From Bacilli bacterium (GTDB lineage: Bacteria; Bacillota; Bacilli; Paenibacillales; NBRC-103111), in contig JAQBPR010000093.1 in the NCBI GenBank assembly GCA_028287395.1, positions 1 to 64,000 of the forward strand: a stretch of DNA of 64,000 nt. Reading direction: 5' to 3'. The notes under the pieces were generated by a model. That model searched no databases, was not told the DNA's origin, and was given only the letters and a program-made list of their open reading frames with translations. A program made the translations under genes and the position numbers. Within the stretch, counting starts at the first letter, position 1. Each line of letters starts with the position of its first letter. Of this stretch, positions 24,111-32,522 are shown piece after piece.

Positions 24111-25319
24111 TCATTCATTTCCAGACTTGTTTCCTGTAAAGAATAACAAAAAACCAACCAGACAGCAAAACGCTGCAGCGCATAAAATGACAGGCATCGA
24201 GACAGTATGGATTAAGCTTGTACTAAGCAGCGGTGCAATGGTTCCGCGAATGCCAAAAAGCATTAAATGCAGCCCGAATGCTACCGCTTCTCGACCCGGG
24301 GCCATTTTTATTACATAAGACAAACAGCCAATATCCCAAATTGCATCCCCAATACCTTGAAAGCCTCCTGCAATAATAACGGCCGGATAATTCGCAAATA
24401 GGGCATAAAGCACAGGGGCAATTCCATAAGCGGCAATGCCGAAAAACATCGCTCTTTTTGGAGAATATCTATCAATGACCCGACCCATGATTAAATAAGC
24501 TAACAAGAGGCAAAAGAAATACATCATCCGGGCATAACCAATTTGTAAATTAGACAGCTCTAATTTTTGCACTTGAATAATTTGATAAAGCGGACTTGCG
24601 AGCAGATTTCCGAAGCCGGCTGCTGTAGTTGCCGCGAAAAACAAAGCAAGCTTCTTATTTTCCGTGATTAATTTAAGCTGGTCTCGCAAGGAAGCACGCT
24701 TTTTGAGTTTCGTCTGATTCACCAACGGAACAATCTCTTTTACCCTTGTGAACAAGCATATCGAAATGACACCCGTCACCACAGCAATTAGAGTCGGAAT
24801 TCTTCCCCCAGAGCTATCAATCCATCGTCCGATCAAATAGGCTAATGGAATCATTAAAGCCCCCATCGCCACACGGACGTTACCCATTAAGCGTCCACGC
24901 AGATCCGCTGGATAAATTCGTGTAATGATACTCGCATACGCCGGTGCTTGAATACCCAAAAGTAAATTAATCATCAACGCAGTCATTACATAAACCCAAG
25001 GCTTTGCGTGTATCAAAGGCAGCACAATCAGAATTCTCGCAATGAAGTTGGGATAAAACATATGGAGCTTGGGATTGCCTTTTTCCACAATACTTGCCCA
25101 AAAAGGGGCAAACACAAGTCCAATCGCCGGCGCGGCGGATAGCAGGCCTACTTGAAAATTGGATGCCCCATGCTGTATCGCAAGCGGGGTGAAAAATTGA
25201 TTAAATGTAACACTAAAAAAACTGACAAACACCGTCGCTAAAAAATCCCAACGAAAATTATTCCATGTGCCTTGCTCCATATTAAGTCCCATTTTTACAA
25301 GTCTTATTTCGCTATTCAT
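24111..25319 (-). CDS. MFS transporter, possible multidrug or sugar permease
   Basis: About 402 residues with twelve hydrophobic segments. Residues after the start contain FLATVFVSFFSVTFNQFFTP and GASNFQVGLLSAAPAIGLVF; the inner loop IGRWIDSSGGRIP and MGRVIDRYSPKRAMFFG resemble MFS inter-helix loops. Substrate unknown. Several in-frame starts exist; ATG at 25319 overlaps the deacetylase stop by 8 bp and may be translationally coupled; 25292 and 25280 are alternatives, and no good ribosome site marks one. Confidence 0.8.
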   Translation of the reverse strand: MNSEIRLVKMGLNMEQGTWNNFRWDFLATVFVSFFSVTFNQFFTPLAIQHGASNFQVGLLSAAPAIGLVFAPFWASIVEKGNPKLHMFYPNFIARILIVLPLIHAKPWVYVMTALMINLLLGIQAPAYASIITRIYPADLRGRLMGNVRVAMGALMIPLAYLIGRWIDSSGGRIPTLIAVVTGVISICLFTRVKEIVPLVNQTKLKKRASLRDQLKLITENKKLALFFAATTAAGFGNLLASPLYQIIQVQKLELSNLQIGYARMMYFFCLLLAYLIMGRVIDRYSPKRAMFFGIAAYGIAPVLYALFANYPAVIIAGGFQGIGDAIWDIGCLSYVIKMAPGREAVAFGLHLMLFGIRGTIAPLLSTSLIHTVSMPVILCAAAFCCLVGFLLFFTGNKSGNE

Positions 25320-26184
25320 GTATGGTAACCAATTTAAAGCCTTTCTTCTTAATCCCGATAATAATATCGTGCAGCGCTGTAATAGTGGAAGGTCGATCAT
25401 GCATCACAATGATGCTGCCCGAATGCACTTGCGATAGCACATTCTTCGCAACGGCTGCAGAGTCTGTTGTAGACCAATCTCTTGGGTCTTCATTCCACAG
25501 CACCATGCTCATTTTATGCTCTTCCGTAACTACTTTTGTATCGTTATTGTAAGCTCCATAGGGTGGACGGAACAAGGAAATCGGCTTTTTGTCCCATTTT
25601 TTAAGCTTGTCCAGTCCCAAATCAAATTCCTTCTCTTGCCCCTTCAGGTTCATCTTCGTCATTCTCGGATGAGAGTTGGAATGGTAGCCAATTTCATTCC
25701 CATCATATACAGCGTCGGTAACGGCTTTTGGATACGCTGCTGCATTCTGCCCGAGAAAGAAAAAGGTCACTTTCGTCCCGTTTTCTCTTAGTACCTTCAA
25801 AAGCTCCTCTGTATACTTTGTCGGTCCGTCATCTATCGTAATCGCAACCGTCCCAGTACCGACTGTGTAAATCGGTTTTAGCTTCGAATGCTTATTAGCT
25901 TGTGCTGGATCCGGGACATTAGGCTCTTCCTTCGGCTTGCCCATCTCAAAACCATCAGGTGTTTCTTTAACTGGTATAGGAGTTGGAGTCGGTTTAGCTG
26001 GATCTACACTTGGTTGAATAGCAGCAAGTGGCTTAGGTGTCGCAGTCGTATTATTATCACTTACCTTGATAGAAACCGAACTGTTTGTAGGAACGGACAA
26101 AGCTGATTTGGATGGCTGACATCCAACTAATACGATCAGAAACGTTAGCATAACAATGGTGCGCCAAGCTGTGTAAAACTTCAT
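25312..26184 (-). CDS. Polysaccharide deacetylase (NodB fold) lipoprotein
   Basis: 290-residue exported carbohydrate esterase family 4 protein. The lipobox is LVGC near residue 22. A Pro/Thr-rich linker of about 70 residues leads to the NodB domain: ITIDDGPTKYTEELL near 116 (metal Asp), the His pair in HSNSHPRM near 168, RPPYGAYN near 207, and IIVMHDRP near 263. It likely removes N- or O-acetyl groups from peptidoglycan or another cell-wall glycan. The MFS gene overlaps its 3' end. Confidence 0.92.
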   Translation of the reverse strand: MKFYTAWRTIVMLTFLIVLVGCQPSKSALSVPTNSSVSIKVSDNNTTATPKPLAAIQPSVDPAKPTPTPIPVKETPDGFEMGKPKEEPNVPDPAQANKHSKLKPIYTVGTGTVAITIDDGPTKYTEELLKVLRENGTKVTFFFLGQNAAAYPKAVTDAVYDGNEIGYHSNSHPRMTKMNLKGQEKEFDLGLDKLKKWDKKPISLFRPPYGAYNNDTKVVTEEHKMSMVLWNEDPRDWSTTDSAAVAKNVLSQVHSGSIIVMHDRPSTITALHDIIIGIKKKGFKLVTIHE

Positions 26185-26369
26185 GAGGCATTGCCACCTT
26201 AAAATTAAGAATTGGTACAGATTAGCTTAGATCCACGTACAATCCCACTATAGCAGATCTTGCAATTTTTTACCTGCATCTATAGTATCACATTTGAAAA
26301 TACCACCTTTTACAAGAAGTTGGAAAAATTCAGCGCCATCAAAGGTTTATTAAGCATTATGAGAATTTA

Positions 26370-26385
26370 ATGAGAATTTTCTCAT
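26370..26385. promoter_or_regulatory. Palindrome upstream of the DUF3231 gene
   Basis: ATGAGAA-TT-TTCTCAT, a 7-2-7 inverted repeat with an extra TGAGAATT half-site at 26360, about 85 bp before the DUF3231 start. The 245-bp divergent gap 26185-26429 otherwise shows no strong promoter. It could be an operator; no known regulator is assigned. Confidence 0.3.
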
Positions 26386-26468
26386 CCAATTTAATTTGAA
26401 GTGTAGAATACTTTCTTAACACATTACAAATGATACTAATATTAAATATTAATTGGGGGATTTCTACT

Positions 26469-27473
26469 TTGGAAACTCATCACAATACACGATTGACCTC
26501 AACCGAATTGGCAAGTCTTTGGACACAGTACATGAATGAAACTTTAGATATCTGTATTAAAAAATATATATTGCAACACATCGAAGATACCGATATTCGA
26601 ACGGTTGTGGAGCAAGCATTAAGTTTATCAGAAGAGCATGTCCTTAAAATAAAACTTTTTTTCAACCAAGAAAAATACCCCATACCAATCGGATTCACAG
26701 AAGAGGATGTAAATGTAAATGCTCCTCGTTTATTCTCTGATATATTTTGGCTGAAGTACTTTCAGGTAACTTCTGCACACGGTTTACCTAATTATGCACT
26801 AGCTTTAACAACTTCAACCCGTTCTGATATATGCGATTACTACGTTCAATGCAATATTGAAACCATGGACCTTTATAACAAAACATTAAATGTTCTATTG
26901 TCCAAAGGTCTATTCATCAGGCCCCCTTATATCCCTGCACCTGATCATGCAGAATTCGTCACGGATCAAGGCTTCCTTGCTGGTTGGTTTGGTCACAAAC
27001 GACCTTTGAATGGTTTAGAAATTAGCCATATATTTTATAATTTAGAAAAAACAAATATGACTAAAGCGATATTACTTGGATTTTGTCAAGTCGCGAAATC
27101 AAAAGAAATTCAAGATTCTTTATCAAGAGCATTCGAAACTGCTAAAAAACATAGTGAAATCTTCGAATCCATTTTAGAAGAGGATAACTTACGTATTCCT
27201 GCTTTATGGGAATCTGAAATTACAAATTCCACAATTGCTCCATTTTCAGAAAAGTTAATGTTCTTTCATGCAACAACCTTCTTCAATTTCGCTGTATTTT
27301 ATTATGGTGCCGCCTTATCTGCCTCTATGAGAAGAGACTTAGGTGCACATTATTTGAGTGTGATTGCAAAAGACTTGGTTATAGGTGAAGATTTTGCAAA
27401 CATTCTAATTAAAAATGGTTGGTTGGAAAAACCACCACAATCTATAGATCGCAAAGCTTTAACAAAAATATAA
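26469..27473 (+). CDS. DUF3231 family protein (two tandem domains)
   Basis: 334 residues. Two copies of a ferritin-like four-helix module are visible (about 5-160 and 170-325), the second starting at NGLEISHIFYNLEKTNMTKAI. DUF3231 proteins are common in spore formers and have been linked to the spore or outer structures, but their function is not established. TTG at 26469 has GGGGGA 8 nt upstream and is the likely start. Aromatic and His/Glu residues are spread through the helices; I cannot define a metal site with confidence. Confidence 0.78.
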   Translation: METHHNTRLTSTELASLWTQYMNETLDICIKKYILQHIEDTDIRTVVEQALSLSEEHVLKIKLFFNQEKYPIPIGFTEEDVNVNAPRLFSDIFWLKYFQVTSAHGLPNYALALTTSTRSDICDYYVQCNIETMDLYNKTLNVLLSKGLFIRPPYIPAPDHAEFVTDQGFLAGWFGHKRPLNGLEISHIFYNLEKTNMTKAILLGFCQVAKSKEIQDSLSRAFETAKKHSEIFESILEEDNLRIPALWESEITNSTIAPFSEKLMFFHATTFFNFAVFYYGAALSASMRRDLGAHYLSVIAKDLVIGEDFANILIKNGWLEKPPQSIDRKALTKI

Positions 27474-27652
27474 ACCCAGTTACCTATTCCAACATTCTAG
27501 CTGCTTAAAACTAAAAAAAGAAAACCTACTCCATATAGAGTGTGTTTCCGGTCACATTCCCTCATTAAACACAATCTTATACTAATGGGCCGTTCGGTAA
27601 TCTCATGCTGCCTTAAATTAATTTATAAAAAATAAAAAGCTCCCTTAAAAGT

Positions 27653-27680
27653 AAAAAAAACCTTGCCAGATGCAGGTTTT
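27653..27680 (-). terminator. Terminator of the tRNA pair
   Basis: On the minus strand, ACC-TGC pairs with GCA-A-GGT (one bulged base), followed by eight T. It lies 4 nt after the tRNA-Ile CCA end. Confidence 0.7.
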
Positions 27681-27684
27681 TGTT

Positions 27685-27761
27685 TGGTGGGCCTTGAGGG
27701 ACTCGAACCCCCGACCAATCGGTTATGAGCCGACCGCTCTAACCAACTGAGCTAAAGGCCC
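27685..27761 (-). tRNA. tRNA-Ile (CAU, lysidine-type) or elongator Met
   Basis: A 77-nt cloverleaf including an encoded CCA. The acceptor stem is GGGCCTT/AAGGCCC, and the anticodon loop reads CTCATAA with anticodon CAU. That loop and stem set resemble tRNA-Ile2, whose C34 is changed to lysidine so it reads AUA; elongator Met tRNAs usually have a U before U33. Identity as Ile2 is preferred. Confidence 0.8.
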
Positions 27762-27779
27762 TTATACTCAGAAAATATT

Positions 27780-27856
27780 TGGTTGCGGGGGCAGGATTTG
27801 AACCTGCGGCCTTCGGGTTATGAGCCCGACGAGCTACCGAGCTGCTCCACCCCGCG
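27780..27856 (-). tRNA. Initiator tRNA-fMet (CAU)
   Basis: 77 nt with encoded CCA. The first base C is unpaired with A72, the anticodon stem has the three G-C pairs (GGGCTCATAACCC) and the T-arm GGTTCAAATCC is standard; these are initiator features. It is co-transcribed with the following tRNA from the promoter at 27896-27925. Confidence 0.95.
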
Positions 27857-27895
27857 AGAGTATTAATTGAACTGCTTTTCACAGCGACAAGGACT

Positions 27896-27925
27896 AATAT
27901 ACACCATGCCAACAAGCAAAGTCAA
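27896..27925 (-). promoter_or_regulatory. Promoter of the tRNA-fMet/tRNA-Ile unit
   Basis: Minus strand: TTGACT at 27925-27920, 18-bp spacer, TATATT at 27901-27896, 40 bp before the tRNA-fMet 5' end. Confidence 0.8.
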
Positions 27926-27934
27926 GCAAAAAAG

Positions 27935-28099
27935 CTACAAAATATATCGCACGCCGAACCTCCCTTTTTTGGAACGAAATACCTCTACCGTATTCGGACA
28001 TTCATAGCCGTAAATCCACCAATCCTCCTCCATACGTTTGGCTAAACATCCCGCCTGGAATTTGCTTTCATATAGTTTAACCCAATAAATCCAGCTCAT
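27935..28099 (-). CDS. Small conserved-looking protein, function unknown (54 aa)
   Basis: Starts MSWIYWVKLYESKFQ, rich in Trp and Tyr, with DWWIYGYECPNTVEVF and FGVRYIL near the end. The ATG at 28099 has AAGGGAG 8 nt upstream, which favours it over the longer frame. The Trp-rich core and a pair of cysteines are the only features visible. No family recognised. Confidence 0.55.
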   Translation of the reverse strand: MSWIYWVKLYESKFQAGCLAKRMEEDWWIYGYECPNTVEVFRSKKGRFGVRYIL

Positions 28100-28189
28100 C
28101 CATGTCACTCCCTTATTAGTCACTCCTTCAAGTGTGTCATTGTATAGGATAACCAATTGGCAGTCATTTGTTTCAGTGTGTATGGAAAC

Positions 28190-28216
28190 AAAAAAATAAG
28201 CCCCACAATCGGGCTT
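28190..28216 (-). terminator. Terminator of pgpA
   Basis: AAGCCC / GGGCTT stem with a short loop, then ATTTTTTTG on the minus strand. It lies 21 nt after the pgpA stop. Confidence 0.85.
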
Positions 28217-28236
28217 ACTTCTTTATGCATTCCAGT

Positions 28237-28785
28237 TTAACTAGCGTTTTCTTCGGATGCCAAAGGGATGTATGGAATTTCTCTTTCTTCAATGTCCCGT
28301 TGTCTGTGAGCGATCCGGCTGGACGCTGAAGCGGCGATGCTGGCAACTAAATCGTCCAAAAAGGTATGCACGCCGTTGCCAATTTTCGTATCGAGCTTCT
28401 TAATGATCCCTATTTTATGTTTATCCAAATGCCCAAAGGTCGTCACTGCAATGCTTCCGTATCCAAAAACAGAGCCCAAAGCTAACGTTTCATCACAGCC
28501 AAAAAGGCCTTCGTCTGCTTGTATTATGGAAAGCAACGGTTCAGAAAGCATATTTTTTTCCGCTAGAACATCTAATTCAATGCCAACTAGAAGCGCGTGC
28601 TGCAGCTCTCTCTTTTCCAAAACAGCCCGGACACTTTCAAGACAAATCTCTACCGTCAAATCCGGATTATAAGGCAGCTGCATCTCAAGAACAATTTCGG
28701 CAATATCTTCGAGTAAAACTCCACGCTGGGATAGCTTTTGAAGGACAGCCGCTTTAACTTCACTGCTGTGAACTTTACGTACCAT
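28237..28785 (-). CDS. PgpA/YutG-type phosphatidylglycerophosphatase family protein
   Basis: 182 residues. The PgpA-family segments are DEGLFGCDETLALGSVFGYGSI near 90-111, FGHLDKHKIGIIKKLD near 117 and GVHTFLDDLVASIAASASSRIAH near 138-160, with acidic metal-binding residues. Unlike the E. coli enzyme it lacks clear membrane helices, as in the Bacillus YutG subgroup. In that family the role is dephosphorylation of phosphatidylglycerophosphate or a related substrate; here it is inferred. The TPR gene lies 39 bp upstream, same strand, so the two may be co-transcribed. Confidence 0.82.
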   Translation of the reverse strand: MVRKVHSSEVKAAVLQKLSQRGVLLEDIAEIVLEMQLPYNPDLTVEICLESVRAVLEKRELQHALLVGIELDVLAEKNMLSEPLLSIIQADEGLFGCDETLALGSVFGYGSIAVTTFGHLDKHKIGIIKKLDTKIGNGVHTFLDDLVASIAASASSRIAHRQRDIEEREIPYIPLASEENAS

Positions 28786-28824
28786 ATGCTTTTCCTCCTT
28801 CGTTGAACTATACTAATTATATCA

Positions 28825-29502
28825 CTAATGAAAGAGGATGGAATCGAAATATTGCTCCACCGCTTTTTCAAAATTGCCTTCAGCTTCCGCAGCGATGCCT
28901 TCATCCACCAGCTGTTGATCTAGCTCTGGGGCAAGCTTCATCGCCTTTTTAATATTCAACAACGCCGCAGGTGCATCCATCTTATGCAAGTAAAACCAGC
29001 CGAGCTGTTGATATGCTTTGGCCATGCGAGTTCCGCCTGCGTCCATGCTTTGCAGCTTGTGCAGGACTTCCTCGGCCTTGTCTATCCCATCTTGAACGAA
29101 GCCTTGACCAAATCTGCATTGCGCGATAAAAAGCGAAATATCTTCTTTGGTAAAATCCAATTCCTTGGCATGCTCCGCAGGATATGCATTTCTTGCTTGC
29201 CATAGAAAGTCTTCCGCTTCATCGTATTTCATCTGTTCCATCAGGATATGGGCTAGTTCCAAAAAAGCGCGAAGGCGTGAAAGCTCTTTTTCTGGGCGAT
29301 CAGATATCGGTTCATGAATAATGCTTTCAAGTAAAATAATGGCTTCCTTTTGCTTTTCTGTCTCGGAAAGAGCCATAGCAAGCACCAACCGTGCGCTCCA
29401 ATCTTGCTTTGCTAAATCGATCAGAAAAACCTCTTCCTGACCAAACCAAGGTCGCAATGCCGTTAATAGATCATTTAGCTTCTCATCCGCGTTCGGTTGC
29501 AT
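28825..29502 (-). CDS. TPR-repeat protein
   Basis: 225 residues built from helix-turn-helix repeats: LVLAMALSETEKQKEAIILLESI near 36, LAHILMEQMKYDEAEDFLWQARNAYP near 90, and a repeat around QQLGWFYLHKMDAPAALLNIKKAMKLAPE near 164-192, followed by EGNFEKAVEQYFDS. No signal peptide or enzyme domain; it probably mediates protein contacts. Same strand as pgpA. Confidence 0.78.
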   Translation of the reverse strand: MQPNADEKLNDLLTALRPWFGQEEVFLIDLAKQDWSARLVLAMALSETEKQKEAIILLESIIHEPISDRPEKELSRLRAFLELAHILMEQMKYDEAEDFLWQARNAYPAEHAKELDFTKEDISLFIAQCRFGQGFVQDGIDKAEEVLHKLQSMDAGGTRMAKAYQQLGWFYLHKMDAPAALLNIKKAMKLAPELDQQLVDEGIAAEAEGNFEKAVEQYFDSILFH

Positions 29503-29584
29503 TCATTTCACTCCCTTATTATATAATAAAAATAATTATAACTTAAGTGCTCCCCTCTTTTCCACTTCCAGCTAATAATGAATA

Positions 29585-29630
29585 GAAAACAGCGCCCAAT
29601 CACGCGCATTTTCTCACGTTATGGGCACTG
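29585..29630 (-). terminator. Terminator of the ABC exporter operon
   Basis: CAGTGCCCA / TGGGCGCTG (one G-U) enclosing an inner ACGTG/CGCGT stem, then TTTTCTATT on the minus strand. It lies downstream of the ABC permease stop. Confidence 0.75.
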
Positions 29631-29653
29631 CCTATGATTGAAAAATAGTTCCT

Positions 29654-30757
29654 CTATCCCTTCCACTTATAAAACCGCGAGCCGATTACAAAAGCTGCGA
29701 GTCCCCAAGCCGCCAGCACGCCAAGATCGATCCACAAGGCAGAATGCATCACGCCTAAACCATAGACCATCCCATCCCGAATGCCATTCGCAAAATAAGT
29801 GAGCGGCAAAATATTCGAGATCGGTTTAATGTAGGATGGCAATGAGGAGCTATCAAAAAAGATTCCACTGAGAAACATCATCACAAAGCTAAATAAATTG
29901 GCAAAGCCGAAGTAACTGTCCGGTGTTTTACTCAAAGAGGAAATCATAAAGCCGATGGCGGAGAAGGAAATGGTTCCGACTATAAACACGAGCAGAAAAG
30001 CAATCACATTGATATCAACCGACGCATGATAGAACAGGATTCCGATAAGCGTTAAAAGCACGGCTTGAATCGCTGATAAAATAAAACGCACCATCATATT
30101 GCTTAAGCCAAAAAGCTTCATGTTAACAGGGCTAAGCATCAAACGTTTGAGCAACCCGTTGCGACGCATCTCAACCAGCATAATCATCCCGAATAGACCT
30201 GCTTGAGAAATCGATAAAGCAATTAAACCTGTTAGTAAAAAATCGACATATTTGAGCTTCGCGCTGCCTGATGAAATAAAATTAGTTTGTATGCTGTATT
30301 GCGGTTTTTGCGGGGCATCCCCTTGACTCACTTTCTGCAAGGCGCCGCTCACTATACTATTCATTGCTTGAGTCAGCGCAGAATTCTGCTTTTCTTTATT
30401 AATAATCAGCTCCATAGGCTTAGAAATATCATCAGTCGGCAGAACAATGGCCGCATCGATATCTTTTTTCTTCACCCACTCTTCGGCCTGTGCTCTGGAA
30501 ACGGGCTGCTTATTCTTCCATTCTAACGCTGGAATACTTTGTAGTACGGTCAACAATTGCGTAGAAATTGGGGCTTGCTGTTCAGAAACCGCAACCACCT
30601 TTGCCGTAAAGTTGCTTTCCTTCGCATCCGACCCGCCGAATATCATCAAAAATATAACCAACAGCAAAACAGGATAGAAAACAGCCCAAAACCAAACTTG
30701 TTTTTCACGAAATGTGGATTTCAAATGTGCGTCAAAAAGCTTGCGAAATTGTCTCAT
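29654..30757 (-). CDS. ABC-2 type exporter permease
   Basis: 367 residues. One N-terminal helix (VWFWAVFYPVLLLVIFLMIFGG), a long extracytoplasmic segment of about 130 residues, then five to six helices; the ABC-2 signature region is LPLTYFANGIRDGMVYG near 313. It pairs with the upstream ATPase to export a drug, lipid or peptide. The gap to the ATPase is 3 bp. Confidence 0.92.
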   Translation of the reverse strand: MRQFRKLFDAHLKSTFREKQVWFWAVFYPVLLLVIFLMIFGGSDAKESNFTAKVVAVSEQQAPISTQLLTVLQSIPALEWKNKQPVSRAQAEEWVKKKDIDAAIVLPTDDISKPMELIINKEKQNSALTQAMNSIVSGALQKVSQGDAPQKPQYSIQTNFISSGSAKLKYVDFLLTGLIALSISQAGLFGMIMLVEMRRNGLLKRLMLSPVNMKLFGLSNMMVRFILSAIQAVLLTLIGILFYHASVDINVIAFLLVFIVGTISFSAIGFMISSLSKTPDSYFGFANLFSFVMMFLSGIFFDSSSLPSYIKPISNILPLTYFANGIRDGMVYGLGVMHSALWIDLGVLAAWGLAAFVIGSRFYKWKG

Positions 30758-30760
30758 CCG

Positions 30761-31690
30761 TTAATCCCTCCATTCTTTGCCGGTAAAGGCGATAAACACA
30801 TCTTCCAAGCTCATATCCTGTAACCTAATCTGCTCGACGGCTAAGTTGTTCTCCGTTGTGTGTTTGAACAGATAGTAAAGGGTTTCTTCCGGTCGAAAGG
30901 TAGAGCAATAGAGCTTATTTTCTTCCACACGGACTTTACTTGTCGCAGGATGTGCTTCTATCAAGCTCTTTAAGGAAAGCGCAGCCACATTGCCAGAGCT
31001 TAATGTAAGCTCCACTTCCCTTTCCTGCGATAGCTGTTCGATCAGTTTTTTGGGCGTATCCACAGCAATGACTTTACCTTGATCAACAATACAAACCCGA
31101 TCGCTTAATTTATCTGCTTCTTCCATATAGTGCGTAGTCAAAATCGTGGTCTTACCCATATCCTTCAGCTTGAGTACGATATCCCATAGATTACGCCGAG
31201 CTTGCGGGTCCAAGCCGGTTGTTGGTTCATCGAGAAATAACAGCTCAGGGTCATTCACCAAAGCTAAGCCTACCGCTAGGCGTTGCTTTTGACCGCCCGA
31301 AAGCGAATTCACTCTTTTATTACGATGATCCGTTAGGTTGATCAATTCCAATATTTCTGTGATGGATCTTGTTTTATGATAAAAGCTGGAAAACACATCC
31401 AAGTTCTCATAGACCGTGAGCAGGTCGAACAAAGCACTGGATTGCGGCTGCACACCAATCACCTGCTTCAATTTTTCGCTATTTTGCATCCAATTCAATC
31501 CATTGATCAAGACTTGACCTTGATCCGGCTTTTGCAAGCCTTCTACCATTTCTAACGTCGTTGTTTTTCCTGCACCGTTCGGGCCAATAATCGTGAAAAT
31601 CTCACCCTTTTCCACGGTGAAGCTGATATCCTCAACCGCAACAATGGAACCAAACGTTTTTCTTAAATGCGTCACTTCCAACAGCGCCAT
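30761..31690 (-). CDS. ABC exporter ATP-binding protein
   Basis: 309 residues. Walker A GPNGAGKTT near 38, signature LSGGQKQRLAVGLAL near 129, Walker B LLFLDEPTTGLDP near 150, and the switch His in TILTTHYMEE near 184. The C-terminal about 80 residues (PKKLIEQL...LEDVFIAFTGKEW) are of the DrrA/CcmA-like class. Forms an exporter with the adjacent permease. Confidence 0.94.
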   Translation of the reverse strand: MALLEVTHLRKTFGSIVAVEDISFTVEKGEIFTIIGPNGAGKTTTLEMVEGLQKPDQGQVLINGLNWMQNSEKLKQVIGVQPQSSALFDLLTVYENLDVFSSFYHKTRSITEILELINLTDHRNKRVNSLSGGQKQRLAVGLALVNDPELLFLDEPTTGLDPQARRNLWDIVLKLKDMGKTTILTTHYMEEADKLSDRVCIVDQGKVIAVDTPKKLIEQLSQEREVELTLSSGNVAALSLKSLIEAHPATSKVRVEENKLYCSTFRPEETLYYLFKHTTENNLAVEQIRLQDMSLEDVFIAFTGKEWRD

Positions 31691-31777
31691 TCTATTTCCT
31701 CCTTATAAGAGCTTTGATTATTTCTCATTTTAAAAGATTTCCATAAATTATAAAACCGTCGCAAGGTACTTTTTTTC

Positions 31778-31793
31778 TCCGTCTGCAGACGGA
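31778..31793. promoter_or_regulatory. 16-bp perfect palindrome upstream of the ABC exporter operon
   Basis: TCCGTCTGCAGACGGA lies 88-103 bp upstream of the ATPase start. A -10-like TATAAT (31754-31749 region, minus) follows but no good -35 is spaced from it, so the palindrome may be an activator or TetR-type operator. No adjacent regulator gene is present. Confidence 0.45.
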
Positions 31794-31880
31794 TAACACT
31801 CTAAAAGAAAAAAACATTCAAGCAATTCATACCAACCGGTACAATCTGCCTAAATGCTCATAAGATGAATTTTTTTTCTG

Positions 31881-32522
31881 TTATTTGCCAAATTGCTGTG
31901 GATTATCACGCCACGACTGCATGGATGTTATATCTTCCGATTGAATGGCACCCTGCTTTACCGCCACATCAAGCAAAGCAGTATAGTTGGTTAATGTTTG
32001 TACCGGTACATGGCTTGCAGCAAATACTTCCTCTGCAGAAGCAAACTGATAAGTGAAGATGGCCAATACGGCCAGCGATTTGGCTCCCGCTTCGTTGACT
32101 GCCAAAGCCACCTTTAAGGAGCTTCCGCCGGTCGAGATTAAATCCTCGATGACGACAACCTTTTGCCCTGGCTTCAATGCGCCCTCGATCATATTTTCTT
32201 TGCCATGGCCTTTCGGCTTATCGCGAACATAAATCATCGGCAGATTTAACTTTTGCGCTACCCATGCAGCATGTGGGATGCCGCCTGTTGCTGCGCCGGC
32301 AATTACTTCAGCATCCGGATATTGCGCTTTGATTATCGCGGCAAAGCCATCTGCAATAAGCTCGCGGATCTCCGGATAGGAAATGGTTAAACGATTATCA
32401 CAGTAGATCGGCGACTTGATGCCGGACGTCCAAGTAAAAGGTTGATTCGGACGCAAAGCCACAGCCCCAATCTTCAGCAATGCAGCTGCAATCTGTTCAG
32501 GCAAAGTAGAAACAGCAGTCAA
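31881..32522 (-). CDS. pyrE: Orotate phosphoribosyltransferase
   Basis: 213 residues, converts orotate and PRPP to OMP in UMP synthesis. The PRPP-binding motif VVVIEDLISTGGSSLKVAL is near 116-134; SGIKSPIYCDNRL near 32 and VAGAATGGIPHAAWVA near 64 are conserved. The start is TTG at 32522 with GAGGAG 9 nt upstream, immediately after the pyrF stop. Last gene of the pyr operon. Confidence 0.96.
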   Translation of the reverse strand: MTAVSTLPEQIAAALLKIGAVALRPNQPFTWTSGIKSPIYCDNRLTISYPEIRELIADGFAAIIKAQYPDAEVIAGAATGGIPHAAWVAQKLNLPMIYVRDKPKGHGKENMIEGALKPGQKVVVIEDLISTGGSSLKVALAVNEAGAKSLAVLAIFTYQFASAEEVFAASHVPVQTLTNYTALLDVAVKQGAIQSEDITSMQSWRDNPQQFGK

